Shown one piece after another: positions 43,718 to 55,900 of a DNA stretch of 64,000 nucleotides. Position 1 is the stretch's first letter; the number at the start of each line of letters is the position of its first letter. Position numbers and translations under genes: made by a program. Origin of the DNA: Ahaetulla prasina. Taxonomy: Eukaryota > Chordata > Lepidosauria > Squamata > Colubridae. Location of the stretch: positions 156,123,920 to 156,187,919 of the forward strand of contig NC_080540.1 in NCBI RefSeq assembly GCF_028640845.1, read 5' to 3'. The notes below the pieces were generated by a model. It did no database searches, was not told the DNA's origin, and worked only from the letters and a program-made list of their open reading frames with translations.

Positions 43718-46281
43718 TCTCTTTCTCTCCACCCAACTCATCCAACAGAATTGCTGTGGTAGGAAAAAGCAGGAGGAAGGAGCGCAGAGTATACTGCCTT
43801 GAGCTCTTGGAGCTAACAGTCCCACTGAAAATAAAATAATTAATTGTGAGGGATGGTCCCTTCAAAGGGGGAACTGATGTGATGAATTACAGTGAAGTGG
43901 CAGTTTCTCAGGAAGGAGGAAGCAAAGTCCAAGGACTGGGGCAAGACAAGAGGCAGCCCAGCCCAGAGCTGGATAGGAGACAAGAGGAAGAGAGTTAAGA
44001 CAGCCACTTCCTAAATCTCTCAGGGTATCTCCATCAGGGTGATAGTAGTAAAGGTTACTCTGGCAAGATTCTGTATACTGGGTGTAAGCAAATAAAGAAC
44101 TGAACTGTGGCTGGATTGCTCTATGGCAGGGGTGTCAAACTCGATTTCATTGAGGGCCGCATCAGGGTTGTGTTTGACCTCAGGGGCTGGGGTGGGTGTG
44201 GTCAGGGTGGGCTCAACATCACTCACGTTGGGAGGCGCCTGTGGCAGCCCAAGCCCTCTGCCAGCAAAAACAGGCTCCTGAGCTCCATTTTCACTGCAAC
44301 ATCTTCCTGCAACCCCCTGCCAGCCAAAACAGAGCTCAGGAGGCCTGCTCGCAGCCCTCCTGAGCTCTGTTTTCACTGGCAGAGGCACCACGGGCCAGTC
44401 CTTTGCTGTTTCCTGGGTGGCCCTGTGGGCCAGATTTAAGCACCTCACAGGCTGGATGTGGCCTTTGGGCCTTGAGTTTGACTCCCCTGCTCTATGGCGT
44501 TCTTGGACAGAGCCTGACAACAATACCTTAAAAATGCTCAAAATTTCAACAGATTGAATATCACAAATTGGGGAAGAATGCATACAATAGATAAAATTTG
44601 AGGGTTTTATATCTCTCTCTGTATATATGTATGTTACATATGATTTTGCAGTATTTTGGAGCCTCTATGCCACACCTGATCCCGAGGTGAAGTTTCCAAA
44701 TATAGTTGGCATAAGCAAAGACAAAGGATTTCTTCAGGGCAAAACCTAAACTTGTTTAAATTTAATTACATGTTAATTGAAAAATGCCATTAATACGATT
44801 ACTATCTAAGTATTTAATAAATTCCTTCCTCCTATTAAAAATTACAATGTATAATACAGTCAGAGTAGATCAAGAAATACTGTAGCTCTCGCCTTGGCCT
44901 AATTTTAATCTTGGTAATGGTTCTCCCTCTCTCTGGCAAGATCATTCTCTTTACTGAACTGTTTGTGGATCCTTTCTGGAATATTGGTTTTGTTGCTATT
45001 GTTATTCTATTCCACCTTTCTTTCATATAACAAGGCAGAGAACATACCAAATATTCTTACCTCCTATTTTCTCCAGAACAACTCTGTGAGATGGGTTAGC
45101 CTGAGAGTGGCTGGCCTGAAGTCGCCCAGCTGGCTTTCATGTCAAAGGTGGAATTAGAACTCGTAGTCTCCTGTTTCCTAGGCTATCACCTTCACCATTA
45201 CCCCAAACTGGCTCCGGCCAAGAATTTCAGGGACAGTAAATAGTCCGGAAGCTCAGCCAATGCTCCAGCAACAGCTAGAAAGACAACCTTTTAAAAAAAA
45301 TAATAAACAGGAAAAACTTCATAGAATAATCCTCCAAGAGAGGAAGTGAAACACCATTTATCAAACTTATATTTCCTAGGGTACCTTCTCTGGAGGCAGT
45401 ATGAATCCAGCCCGATCTTTGGGTCCAGCTGTCATCACAGGATTCTGGGAACATCATTGGGTGAGTGGTTACCGCAATGGAGAAGAATGGCTTATTCCTA
45501 TAATAGCCTTAGATTTTCCATCTCTTGGGTGGCCTGGAGGGAGAGGGTCAATTTTAGTAGTTGTCTCTGGATTGCCTACTCAAGAGAAATTCTCCTTTTT
45601 CCTGTCAGATAACTTTCTGGAAGTTCCGATTTAGGACGACCTTGAATGGATGATTATATTCAGCATTTAAATCTATAACTTGGAATTTTTAAAGTATTTT
45701 TCTGCTGCTATATTGAATTTTGAAGGTATTAATATAAGCTACCCAGAACTTGCTGGAGAATAGAGACATATATTTCCATTTTTTAAAATAGTATTTAGGT
45801 TTACCTTACACTCCCATCTATACTGGTTTCAGCCAGTGTTAGGTATTTTATCCCCTCCAACATGGGTTGCCCTGCTTTTTTCTCTCTCTCTGCTAATCTT
45901 CCCTTATGCTTACCAATAAGTTGCTTGAGCCTTGCTAGGATTCTTTACAACCACATTCTTGCCAATCTGTTGGATATTATGTGATCTTCTCCCACCCTTC
46001 CAAGGGCTGATATATTCTGCTTCAGAAAATAGATCATGGCCCTCACACGATCTCTCATATTCACTTTCCAGGTGTATTGGCTTGGCCCTATTCTGGGTGC
46101 TGTTCTGGCTGGAGTATCCTATGAATTCTTCTTTGCTGACAGTGCTTCACGGGAAAAGCTTGTTGCCTGCCTGACCTGTCGTGACATTGAGATGGTGGAG
46201 GCGGCCAGCATGTCTCGGTCTTCACTCTCTGCTGCTGCTCAGGCTAAATCACCTGACAAGGAAGAACATGGCGCTGAGTAG
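37413..46281 (+). CDS. AQP14: AQP14, aquaporin related to AQP4, five coding exons, complete
   Basis: Membrane channel of 276 residues. Coding exons: 37413-37427, 38392-38748, 41653-41820, 45380-45460 and 46072-46281, all phase 0 with GT-AG borders. The start exon has only five codons (MGIRE) after a good Kozak context, ACACCATGG. Six membrane segments are visible with two NPA loops: [13 protein letters not shown] (NPA 73-75) and [14 protein letters not shown] (NPA 189-191). The 81-base fourth exon is the usual aquaporin loop-E exon. Aligned with MIP, the selectivity-filter positions are Ala53, Ala177, Gly186 and Arg192, so no aromatic or histidine remains. Vertebrate Aqp14 is described as having a non-aromatic constriction and passing water, urea, glycerol, ammonia and peroxide. 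Position beside MIP also fits the proposed ancestral aqp14-aqp0 cluster. The C-terminus is Ser-rich (SRSSLS, KSPDK), possible phosphosites. A divergent AQP4-like gene is the alternative name. Confidence 0.91.
37955..38135 (-). mobile_element. Old LINE 3' end in AQP14 intron 1
   Basis: TTTGTTTGTTTGTTT followed by a CTGCCCAATTCCC block and GAGCTCATTCCAGAGGGCAG. Same family pattern as 32895-33215. Confidence 0.4.
38804..38882. mobile_element. Truncated hAT-like MITE
   Basis: CAGTGGTCCTCAATCTTTCC followed by GTGGACCAGCAG, the left end of the 10867 family; the right end is missing. Confidence 0.5.
38940..39296 (+). mobile_element. Sauria SINE, full-length-looking, in AQP14 intron 2
   Basis: tRNA-like head GTCTTAGTGGCTAAGATGC with GTTCAAATCC B box, the body GCCGGCCACATGACCATGG, and the 3' end GAACGACTAGCACTTATGTGCGAGG followed by TTTACC repeats, the Bov-B-like tail of Sauria SINEs. 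Confidence 0.85.
39640..40330 (-). mobile_element. Retroelement-like ORF remnant in AQP14 intron 2, antisense
   Basis: Minus-strand reading 40079-39729 is open for 116 codons and contains [25 protein letters not shown], a decayed PDIVVxD-like block and [18 protein letters not shown]. This is the layout of the C-terminal domain of a widespread vertebrate retroelement polyprotein. It is antisense to AQP14 and not part of that gene. Family assignment is from memory. Confidence 0.5.
40337..40685 (+). mobile_element. Decayed Sauria-type SINE
   Basis: Contains AGCACTTTGAAAGCATGCAA and GAGATGAGCACCGCCCCTT as in 38940-39296, ending CATTTACCTTTTTACC. Head partly diverged. Confidence 0.7.
40785..40950 (-). 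mobile_element. Sauria-type SINE 5' half, inverted relative to 40337
   Basis: GCATGCTTTCAAATTGCTAGG and GCCACGTGATG-like GGTGAGCTC/GCGCTCAGGTACATCCTAT blocks are the reverse complement of 40385-40495. Confidence 0.68.
42240..42700 (+). mobile_element. Degenerate LINE 3' fragment in AQP14 intron 3
   Basis: Contains a [18 protein letters not shown] block (about 42388-42425), typical of the RNase-H-proximal C-terminus of vertebrate LINE ORF2, with stops on both sides. Confidence 0.45.
42985..43680 (-). mobile_element. LINE 3' end (Rex1/CR1-like) interrupted by a hAT MITE
   Basis: Begins TCAAATCTTTATTGTCAGTGCACAA, the reversed 3' end of a CR1/Rex-like LINE, and continues past 43531 with a CTTCCTGATGATAGGAGGG block. 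A 274-base MITE at 43249-43522 splits it with duplicated GATAAAAA. Confidence 0.5.
43249..43522. mobile_element. hAT-like MITE inside a LINE
   Basis: 274 bases, CAGTGATGCGTTTCAA to TGCTGAAACACACCTCTG, with the perfect 8-bp duplication GATAAAAA (43241-43248, 43523-43530). Confidence 0.85.
43687..43710. repeat. (TC)n microsatellite
   Basis: About eleven TC units, then imperfect TTTCTC copies, at the end of the interrupted LINE. Confidence 0.85.
44127..44489. mobile_element. hAT-like MITE, CAGGGGTGTCAAACTC family
   Basis: 363 bases, CAGGGGTGTCAAACTCGA to TTGAGTTTGACTCCCCTG, with the perfect 8-bp duplication CTCTATGG (44119-44126, 44490-44497). Confidence 0.88.
45040..45215 (-). mobile_element. 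tRNA-derived SINE, antisense, AQP14 intron 3
   Basis: Reverse complement carries the head GCCAGTTTGGGGTAATGG and the B-box region; plus strand shows GTCGCCCAGCTGGCTTTCATG. Confidence 0.6.
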
Positions 46282-47235
46282 GAAGCTACAGCAATTCCCC
46301 ATCTCTTTGTCTTCTTGTGAAGCCTCTGTTCAGCTCCCAGCTTCCTTCCACCTCATGCAGTTTCATATATATTTATATCTGTACTGGCATTAAGTGTTTT
46401 GAGGCTGGTGCTCTTAAAGCACAGCACTGCCATCATGACCCTACCAGAATTCTGATTCTGTTCACAGTTTACAACATAAATAGTATCAAATAGAGTAATC
46501 CAAGGAAGGATAGAAGCCAGGGTTCCTAGATTCTCATTGTTTTTAGATAAGACCTAGTGCGTGTGATGCTCATCAGCTTCATTATACTTGGGGACTCCTC
46601 CTTTGCCACCATCAGTCTTCATACCCACCTGACTGATTTTAGATACATTTAATTTAAAACACATGTAAATGGAAAGCTCATGTAAAGCCCACAAAGATCT
46701 CAGAAGTATTCTTAGAGACTAAAAATGATTGCCGCATAAGAGCCCAGTGCTTTGTTTGAAAGTACATTTGCCTGCCAAGAAAAAGGGATACAAGTAAAGT
46801 CTGGTAGCAGGGCCTCCCACTTTGGGGAGGCCTAGTAAAAGTTCTACTGTCCAGTAGTTGAGTATTTTGTCCTTGATCACTCCTGTGATGGCAGAGGTTT
46901 TATGGGGGTGCTCATATACCCTAGAAATGGGTAGACCTATGGGCCATTGGCCCCCCCCAAAATTGTTGATGCCATGGTCTAGTGAGATAGATCTACAGAA
47001 GAGCTAAGAAAAAAATGGTTGTTCCAGTTTTTGTTCTAAAGACAGATAAGAATCTGAGAGAAAGAACTAGAAACGAAGCCTCCTGCCTTCTGTTCCAAAC
47101 TCTCCTTTTTATTTTATTGCAGGGCCTTGGACAAAAGCTTTTCTCCAGATCTGTGTCTCATCTGTATTATACTACTGTATGGTACTATAGTGTGTACTGG
47201 TGTATCTATGGGCAATTAAACGTAGACTGTCAAGA

Positions 47236-47392
47236 CCCAAAGGTGCTTTTTCAGGAGGCAATTGGACTTTGTTTTTTCTTTTGAAGACGTTTTGCTTCTT
47301 CAAAAGAAAAAAACAAGAAAGTCCAGTTACCGCCTGAAAAAGCACCTTTGGGAGAACCATGACCTGGATGACTGAGAATCTATGCAGACTTT
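47236..47392. mobile_element. Palindromic MITE (CAGTCATCCAGGTCATG family)
   Basis: CCCAAAGGTGCTTTTTCAGG mirrored by CTGAAAAAGCACCTTTGGG, then CATGACCTGGATGACTGAG as the outer end. Copy of the family at 12282-12520. Confidence 0.7.
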
Positions 47393-47719
47393 TAGATTGT
47401 CAAGAATTTCTAATTTCCGATTGCTTGACAAGCAGCCACAATATTACTCCTTTACTCCTAAATTAGATTGCGGATACTCATTTCCAAATGCCTAGGTTCC
47501 AAATTCTTCCCTTCAGAATGTTATGTGAACTTTTTTTCTTCCTTAATTCAACTTAGCGGAACCAGAGTTCTAGTCAAAGCCAGAACAGATTCTGGAAGCC
47601 TGAGAACCCTCATGAGCAAACATTTCAGGAAAAGCAGCGTGTTTCTCTTTGCCACATGGATGGAGTTTGACAAGAGGCCTAAGCCAACACACTCACACCC
47701 ACCCCTGAACCTGATGTGC

Positions 47720-47725
47720 AATAAA
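47720..47725 (+). terminator. Candidate AQP14 polyadenylation signal
   Basis: AATAAA about 1.4 kb after the AQP14 stop codon, the first such hexamer I noticed downstream. A palindromic MITE (47236-47392) would then lie in the 3' UTR. Weak evidence. Confidence 0.25.
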
Positions 47726-48109
47726 ATACGAGACTGTGATTGAGCATGCATATGCTGATTCTCTTCTCCTGTGTCCTTCAAACATGCTGGCCCTGGTCAA
47801 ATGCTGAGCCCAGCATATTCCATTGTCCTTGCTTCTTTCCGACTTGGCAGTTTTTCCTCAACTTGCCCAATCCCAGAGCAGGCGGATAAATCCCTTACAG
47901 CAGAAAGAGAATTAGAGTCTGTTGAACAGTTCTGATTAAATAGCCGCTTCAAAATGCTACGGTGACAAATATTCCAGAGAGGCCTCTTTTGAAGCACAGA
48001 GAGCTCTGCTGGTTTTATCTTCATCCCTTCACTGAGCAGTTAACCCATAAGATCCCACCTCCACCAGATGTATTTCTACCTTGGTTGTTCTCTCAGTTTA
48101 GCTTGATTT

Positions 48110-48430
48110 GCTTATTCATTCATTTATTTTTTTATAACTGGCCTCAATTTCAGTGGTTTCTGAGCAGGGTATAACAAGGTCAAGAGGAGTAATAAAAACC
48201 AATAATAAACAATTATAATAAACTATCCAAAAACTAAACATCATAGAAACCTACACTAATGATCTAAGAGTAGACATAACATGGATTAGAATTGTTTTAG
48301 CTTGTTTAAACAGGGCTGGGGTCATCTGGACCTCCAAGAGGAGAATATTCCATAAAATGGGGGTCATCCCTCTGAAGACCTGTTCATACTCTGTGTACCT
48401 TGGGAGGAGAAAGGACCTGCAACAGAATCT
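48110..48430 (-). mobile_element. Degenerate LINE 3' end downstream of AQP14
   Basis: TTCATTTATTTTTTTATAACTGGC, then an A-rich stretch and AATATTCCATAAAATGGGG; same pattern as 32895-33215. Confidence 0.4.
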
Positions 48431-49119
48431 CTCGATATCTTGTCCAGATGGGCAGAATCAATTCTGCCAATGCATTTCCTGATACATCCTGGTGCTTCCT
48501 CTTAAGATTTTTTATTATACAATTACCTTGCCTTATTCAGAAATGTTACAGGGATCCAGACAATATTCTTCTTAACTATAACTTTTGTGGGTTGAAGACT
48601 ACCTTTGGCAGGGCTTCCATGTTGGTTTTTTCTTCTTCTTTTCCATTGAAAAACCATAGATAATACCACTCTGGGGTTGCAGAAGAGACATTCAGCCAAG
48701 TGACAGAGACTTATGAAGCCTGCATACCTTGCTTTATGGCAGAAGATGGCATTTTTTGTTCACAGAGAATTCTGTGATATCATTCAACATAATAGCTGGA
48801 CCACAGGGATGGTGATGGAATATAGAATACAAAGAACTGTTTATCTGCCACACATTTTGTTGGTAGGAATTATTGGTGATATGGTAGGGAGTTGAAATTC
48901 AAGACATCTGAAGAACAGTAGGGTTGGGAAGGCTGAAATCCAGTAGAACATTCTCAACAGCTCCTTATGGTTGCTTATTCCAACGGCATCAACTAGCAGG
49001 GTGGCATTAGCAGCAACTGCCTACAACTAAAATAAGCCTTAGTCACCAAACTAATACTCAGGAACCATAATTATATTTTGGCCAATAGGACCATGGTTAT
49101 ATCTTGACTGTTGTGATAT

Positions 49120-49140
49120 TCCATCCCATCCCATCCCATC
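49120..49140. repeat. (CATCC)n microsatellite
   Basis: Four CATCC-type units in the AQP14-MIP interval. Confidence 0.75.
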
Positions 49141-49898
49141 TAGCGAGTATCAGTTTATTTTGTTTTATTTTAAACCATAACAATAATATTTACAGTTAAT
49201 AGCTATCATCCTCCACAGTTGTTCAATATTGCTATCCCACAGCTTATGAGCTAAATCATTAGATCTCAGTCTAAAAATAGTTCTAAGCTGGGGCGGGGGA
49301 GTAGATAGTGGAGGAGAAATAGGTAGTGTATAAATTGGATAGAATTGCAGGAATCCCTGAGATAAACTAACGTGGTTTGTACTGATAGCTCCTACCACCT
49401 TGCATCAACTCACTGCGATGACCAGCATTATGGGAATTGTATTTCAATCAAATTGTGCAATCAGTTACATACTCCTGTATTAAAGATGCTATAGTTTCTG
49501 GGATTGATAATGAGTGAATTGTTTCAAAAGAAAAAAATATCAAAAGATATCTGAGGGGGAAATACTGTATAGCAAACACAAGATCACCATACAACATCAG
49601 ACATGATTCCAGTTTTCAGTGCCAGTCAAACAATCTCACAAAGAGTTTTGTCAGAGAGAGGAGCTTTTCAAAAATATCAGAAGCAAAAACATTAAGAGTC
49701 TGAACTGATTTTAATCAATGATCATGATAGGTCTACCCACCCAATCTTCTAGGAGAAAAATGTCCAACGATATAAAGAGAAATAGTTCAGAGCTACAAAA
49801 CAATGTATTGATTTTTTTTAAACTGCTAATGACATGTTGACAGTTCTGTGCTCAAACTAGGCTGGAAATAGTGGAACAGCTCTTACCTCACTGTAACC

Positions 49899-50414
49899 CA
49901 GGGGTAGTCAACCTTTTTAAACCTACCACCCACTTTTGTATCTCTGTTAGTAGTAAAATTTTCTAACCGCCGACCAGTTCCACAATAATGTCCCGTGTAT
50001 TGTTGTCTGCGCATGCCTCTCGCACATCATGGATTGGGTTGGGGGGGGCACCAGCTACCACCTCTGCTTGTCTGTTACAGCTGGGTGGTGTGGGGGGAGA
50101 TGCGCAAGCTATTCTGGGACGAGGCTCTTCTGTTTGCGGTTGCACTATAGCGCCATTTAGTTTCATTTAGATAACGTGAACTAAAATTATGCACGGGCGA
50201 TAGAAATAGTATATTTTCAGAAATTTAAATTGTCACAGGGAATTTTATGAAAACCTAATGAAAATGTTTTTAAATAACGCTATGAATTTTTTTTTTAAAG
50301 TCAATTAAATTAAAAAAAAGGAAAATGCTTCAGTATCGGATAAAACCCCTACCGCTCACCATGAAAGCTGGAACGCCCACTAGTGGGTGGTAGGGACCAG
50401 GTTGACTACCACTG
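49899..50414. mobile_element. hAT-like MITE (GGGGTAGTCAACCT family)
   Basis: 516 bases, CAGGGGTAGTCAACCT to AGGTTGACTACCACTG. Flanks are CTGTAACC (49891-49898) and CTGTATCC (50415-50422), an 8-bp duplication with one mismatch. Confidence 0.8.
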
Positions 50415-50734
50415 CTGTATCCTATGGAATCCAGGAGGAAAGGGGAAAAATACAGAAAATGTAAAATCATAAAACATCTGACATGCCTTCAGTTTCCAGT
50501 TTTAGTCAGAAATAATTTCATAAAGAATCTTAAGAAAGACTGGGTCTTTTCCTACTCACACCTAACTTTAGCATAAACTTGCACCTGACAACAATTACTT
50601 TTCTGCTGAGTCCCAGTGATGCTGCCTTCACCTTGCCTCCAGCCCATGAGTGAGACAGCCTCAGTGCTTTCTTAATGCAGCATTTCTCTTCCTCTCTTCC
50701 CCATTTATTCAAGAACAGTCAAAGTGTGCACAAT

Positions 50735-50965
50735 TTATTATTTATTAGATCTTTATTCCACCTTTATTGTTTTTATAAATAACTCAAGGTGGTGAAGATT
50801 CCTAATACTCCTTCCTTCTCCTATTTTCCTCACAACAACAGCCCTTTGAGATGAGATGATCTATGAGAGAATGACTGACCCAAAGTCACCCAGCCAGCTT
50901 TCATGCCTAAGGCAGGACTAGAAGTCACGGTCTCCTTGATTTCTCTAACTATTTAACCCTATACA
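50735..50965 (-). mobile_element. tRNA-derived SINE, antisense
   Basis: Plus strand TTATTTATTAGATCTTTATTCC tail, then CCTCACAACAACAGCCC and GTCACCCAGCCAGCTTTCATG; same family as 7990 and 45040. Confidence 0.62.
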
Positions 50966-52820
50966 AAATTGGTTCTCTATCAGGCTGTTAGGTATGATGT
51001 TGGAGGTAAATCTGGTGTAGCAGAGAACTGACATGAACATCTCCATGTTCTGGAACCTTGAGAACCCTATCACTTTAAATCTTGCTACTCCAGAATGCAT
51101 CCTTACTGGGCATCCAGAATAGGACCTTCCCATGTTGCTGACTATACAATTGTACTGCATAATGCTGTATAGGCAGGGATTGGTTTCCCCACTGGCCAAA
51201 ATCTGAATGTCATCAATCCCTAATCACTGTATAGGATATGCTGGGGCAACGACTGTAAGGTCCCAGCACTCTGCCCAATCCATTTGTTTTTCCAAAGGAC
51301 TGTTGAATTATTAGTCTAATGACTATTAGTTGACAATGAAGAGTTGACTGCAACATAACCATCCTTCATTAATAATTTGTGCTGCTTTGTTGCGGCCACT
51401 GACATAATGTTCCGAAGAACTGGGTATATATAAAAGAATTGTTAAACTCTGTGGTGTTCTTTAATACATGTCATAACATTTTCCCAAATAATTATTCTAT
51501 TGACCTGTCAACCTACTAATCTTAAGTGGTAAGAGAAAGAACTTGGCTTCCATCTAGTAATCAGCCAGATTTGTGCAACACTGGATAAATATAGTTAAAG
51601 AGTTGGATTTTGAGAATGGGGTTTTTTCAATCTGTGGTGCAGATGGACAAGTCAACCTATTCTTCATAACATAGCACCTAGAGCAGTTGCAGAAGTTGGG
51701 TTCCAATCTTCCTCATAGAACAACAGAAAATAAGAGGAAGGCCCTCTGTCCATCTCCCATGCAACATGCATGGAAATGGTATTCAAAAATAGGAATGGTA
51801 CCTGTGAAATATCCGTCTGTCAGGTGCTTTGGGTTATAGTCTCTCAGTTTAGGAAGCAACGATTTCAACTGACGGAATTGTTGGAACAACAATAAAAAAT
51901 AAACCACAAATTGGCTGCAGAAGCCTGGTTTCTGGTCCATGCCAAAACAGCTGTATAACACAGGTATAAAACCTAGTGTCCAAATGAAAGGAGGAAGTCT
52001 GAATGCAAACCTGACAGATCAACCTTGACTACATCATCTCAAGCCCCTTTCTCCATGTTCTTAAGACCATCCATATGGAAGGCCTTCTACTGGCATAACA
52101 TTGAAGACACTACTTACATTCCAGGACATCTAAAGTTATCTGATAATGAGACAGAAGTAACATACAAAGAAGTATGTTTAGTACTTTCTGGACACTTTTA
52201 GGTAGCAGTGGAGATGCAGTCAGAGGTGACAGAGATATAGTACCGTAGTGATCATCAATCAAAATAGCAGATTCCATTCCAGTATACTTTTCTGACAATT
52301 CATGAATTAGTTGAGAACAATGGAAAAAACTAAAGAGACAATATCCAATGACAGCAGCAGACACTTCCCTGGCAATCACAGATATGATCCAAAAATGACA
52401 TGTCACAAGTAGTCAAAACCTCTGGCAGCTTGCAAATGTTGGAAATTAGGTTGTTTCCCTCTCATGCACCTCTGCATTGGGAAGGACATGCAAGTGCCCC
52501 CCTACCCACCAAGCCACTGATGTGGATTGTGAAGGAGGACTCCAAACCACCTCCCCTACTTCCCAATGAATGCCACTGAAGCCATTTGCTTGGGATCTTA
52601 TTACAATAATTGCTAAGAAGACAATGGAAGTAAATCATCTAAGCCAGTAGAAGGGAAAAACGAAAGAGTTCAAATTATTGGAGTTAAAGCTCTGTTAGCA
52701 GCTACAGGAGTTAGGGATCAGTTTATGCCTAAACCTTTAGGTCAGACAGTGAAGAGTTAAGAGATTCCAATCAGTCAGTCTGAGTTCCCACCTTCTGGGC
52801 TGGACTTTACTAGCAAACCT

Positions 52821-52827
52821 TATAAAG
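52821..52827 (+). promoter_or_regulatory. TATA box of the MIP promoter
   Basis: TATAAAG about 119 bases upstream of the MIP start codon, leaving about 90 bases of likely 5' UTR. MIP promoters in other vertebrates are TATA-type and lens-restricted; I did not identify Pax6, Maf or Sox sites with confidence. Confidence 0.6.
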
Positions 52828-52945
52828 TTCACAGCCACAATACAAAACAAGGGGCTTAGGTGGAGGGGTGGTGCAGCAAGCAGCAGTGAGCTTCAAGACC
52901 ATCCTGCTGCACCCTGCTCAGTCTCTGTCCTCCTCCTGACCCGTC

Positions 52946-55900
52946 ATGTGGGAGGCACGCTTATCCTCCTTTTGGAGAGCTGTTTTTGCCGAGTTCTTCG
53001 GGACTATGTTCTATGTGTTTTTTGGGCTGGGGGCTTCCCTTCGCTGGATTGTTGGCCCCTTAAATGTTCTACTGGTGGCCCTGGCTTTTGGCTTGGTAGC
53101 AGCCACCATGGTGCAGTCTCTAGGCCATGTAAGCGGTGCCCACATCAACCCAGCTGTTACTATGGCCTTTCTGTTGGGCTCGCAGCTTTCCCTCTTCCGT
53201 GCTGTCTTCTACGTGGTGGCCCAGGTGTTGGGAGGACTGGCCGGTGCAGCTGTGCTTTATGGAGTCACCCCGGCAGCACTACGGGGTAACCTGGCACTTA
53301 ACACGGTAATGGGATCATACAAAGCTGTCTCAAAATGTTTTTAAGAGGGGGGGGGTATCCCTACAGCTGTAGACAAGAAATGAGTTAGCATTGATGCGTG
53401 TAGGAGATTCTCGAAAGGGCTGCACACTGTGCCTTTTAGAATCTGGATTACTAGGGAGGTTATTGGGAACCAGAAGAATGTATAATGTATAAAGTAGATC
53501 CCATATAGGAGGGCTTGTTAACCCTAAATCTAGAAGGATGAAACCGCTAGCATAGAACCTGAAATAAGGATTGCAATATTTTCATGGGTGTATTATTTTC
53601 CTCTCAAGAAGTATCTTGGTGTAGTTATGGGGTAAAAGTCAGATTGCCCAGGATACTCAACGTACATCTTTGTATGAGTACAGAGCATAAAAGAGAATAC
53701 AATAGAATTTTGTATCAGTGTAATTGGCTATAGTAAGAAAATTAGTTAAAGAGAGGGCGAATGAGAGAGATACAGATTATTTTTTTAGGATGGTAAGGGT
53801 GATATCAAAGGCACTTTTCATGAAAGAATGTTATCGTTGTTGTAACTTTAAATCAGATCTGCAGTCAGTTTTAAAGTAAATCACTTCTACTACATTTCAA
53901 AAGAAAAGTAAGCATTGTTTTCCCAAACCAAATCTTTGGATTCCCAACCGGGCTGGTTGATCATATCAGAGAATATTGTTCTTGTTAAAAACAATCTTAA
54001 TTTGAAGGTTTTCAGATATATTACCCGGAAGCCCAGATTTGCTTGATAGTGAGATGGGCGGCATATAAATTTAGCAAATAAAAAAAATTTATATGTGAGT
54101 TAGTATTAAATCTAATGAACTTTTCTATGTAAAAACCCTTCCGTTCTTGATGTAAAAACCCACTCTACTCCTAGAATATTCCCTGATGGAAATCAGCTAA
54201 TACTATCACTATTACTAATTGTGAAACTTATTTTTATTTGTGTAAAAAAAGTAAAGTTAGAAGCTTGTGCAAAAACACAGGAACATTTCAAGTGAAAGAA
54301 TTCTCAGGATTCTTATCCTTAGATAGGATAATGGCATATTAAAAGCTTCCCTTGAATAGCAAAAGCTTCCCTTGGATAGTAAATTCCCTTTTTGTAGTAA
54401 ATGAACTGTTTTCAGGAGGCAAAAGTGCTTTATTTAGAAGCCATCAGACTAGCGTTTCAGCTGAGTTTAAAAGCTTTTTAATTATGGATTTTGAATTGAC
54501 ATATTTTGGGTTTGAGCAATAATTGATACATATTTAAATATCAATTATCTGAATGAAAATTATACTAGGAATGTATCTTGGAATAATCAAAATCTGAGTG
54601 AATTAGATTGTTTTAAATACATTATTTGTTAGTGTACTATACCTCTCATATTTTTACTTTGCTGGTAACCTTGATAATTTCAGATATCAAATTTTGGAGG
54701 TGCGCAATAATGAATATTAAAATTCCTAGATGAATTCTTATGATACAATTATGTTCCAGATGAATGGAAGGCATCTGTATTCATCCTTCTCTTAGATACT
54801 ATGAAACTATCTTAATTCTATTTAGAGGTTTGTCTGTTAACAGATTTTATACATCATGAGGCTGCCCTTAGACTGTTATTTTAACACTGGTACTGTCTCA
54901 TTCGCAGGCCGGTGATGGTAATACAAGAGAATTTCTATAGTTCAGGGTTGAACTTTGAATACTTGGTCCTCTCTGAGCTTGGATGTTTTCTCACAAATGT
55001 TTCATTACACAACTGAGCAACATCACTGATTATGTTGCCCGGTTAGTAATGAAACTTCTGCAAGCAAATAACCAAGTTCAGAGAACACCAAACCCCCACA
55101 GACTGGGAATGAAATGAAGGCAACTTTATGGATACAGAGCTGAAAAAAGGCACTGTCATGATGCATTAACATCATTGTGTCTTCTAGTGAGAAGCCTTAA
55201 ATTGAACTGATTTCCTCCCATTTTTGCTATGGGAAAAACTGAAATATACCCATTAGTTCCCTTGCTGATCCGAAGCTTCTCAGCACTGCCTAGAACAGGC
55301 AGGCATCTGTTTTTGAAGGGCCTTAATCCCTCACTTACCTGCCAAGCGATCTCAAGGCACATTTCTCTGCTCGGCATCCAACATTCCGTATTTTCGACTT
55401 TACAATACATTGAGCTACAGTGTCCCAAGGACAAACCTCAGCAGCTCATTGGCTACTTCGCAGAAGAAGGACTGCCTCTTCAGCTAAGCCGATCCATGGC
55501 CTCTAGTGGCTTTTAGACCACTACTTGGTTTACTAGAATACAGATAGTCCTCATTTTGTGACCATTTGAAGTTACAATTATGAAAAAGTAACTTTATGAC
55601 GATTCCTTTTTATGACCTCTGTCAAGCCAAGGAAAGTTAAAATAAAATCATAAGAACGGTTGTGGATCTACTTAGCCAATGCTTTGCTTAATGGCTGAGT
55701 TGCCCTTCCCAATTGTGGTCACAAAATGAGGACTACCAGTAGTCAATATAAATTTTGCCTTGTAAGTCAAATATTGCAGGGGCATTATTAGTATTAGTGT
55801 TAGTATTATTTCCAAGTCTCTCTGCTTAATTTTTTGAATCAGTAAAATGCCACTATTTCACTGATTTTCCTGCCACATGAGAGGAGAGTATCACTTTCAG

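Larger units (their letters stand above)
46282..52820. other. AQP14-MIP intergenic region
   Basis: Contains the probable AQP14 3' UTR, a palindromic MITE, an old LINE end, a hAT MITE and a SINE. No additional exon or aquaporin remnant was found. Confidence 0.5.
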
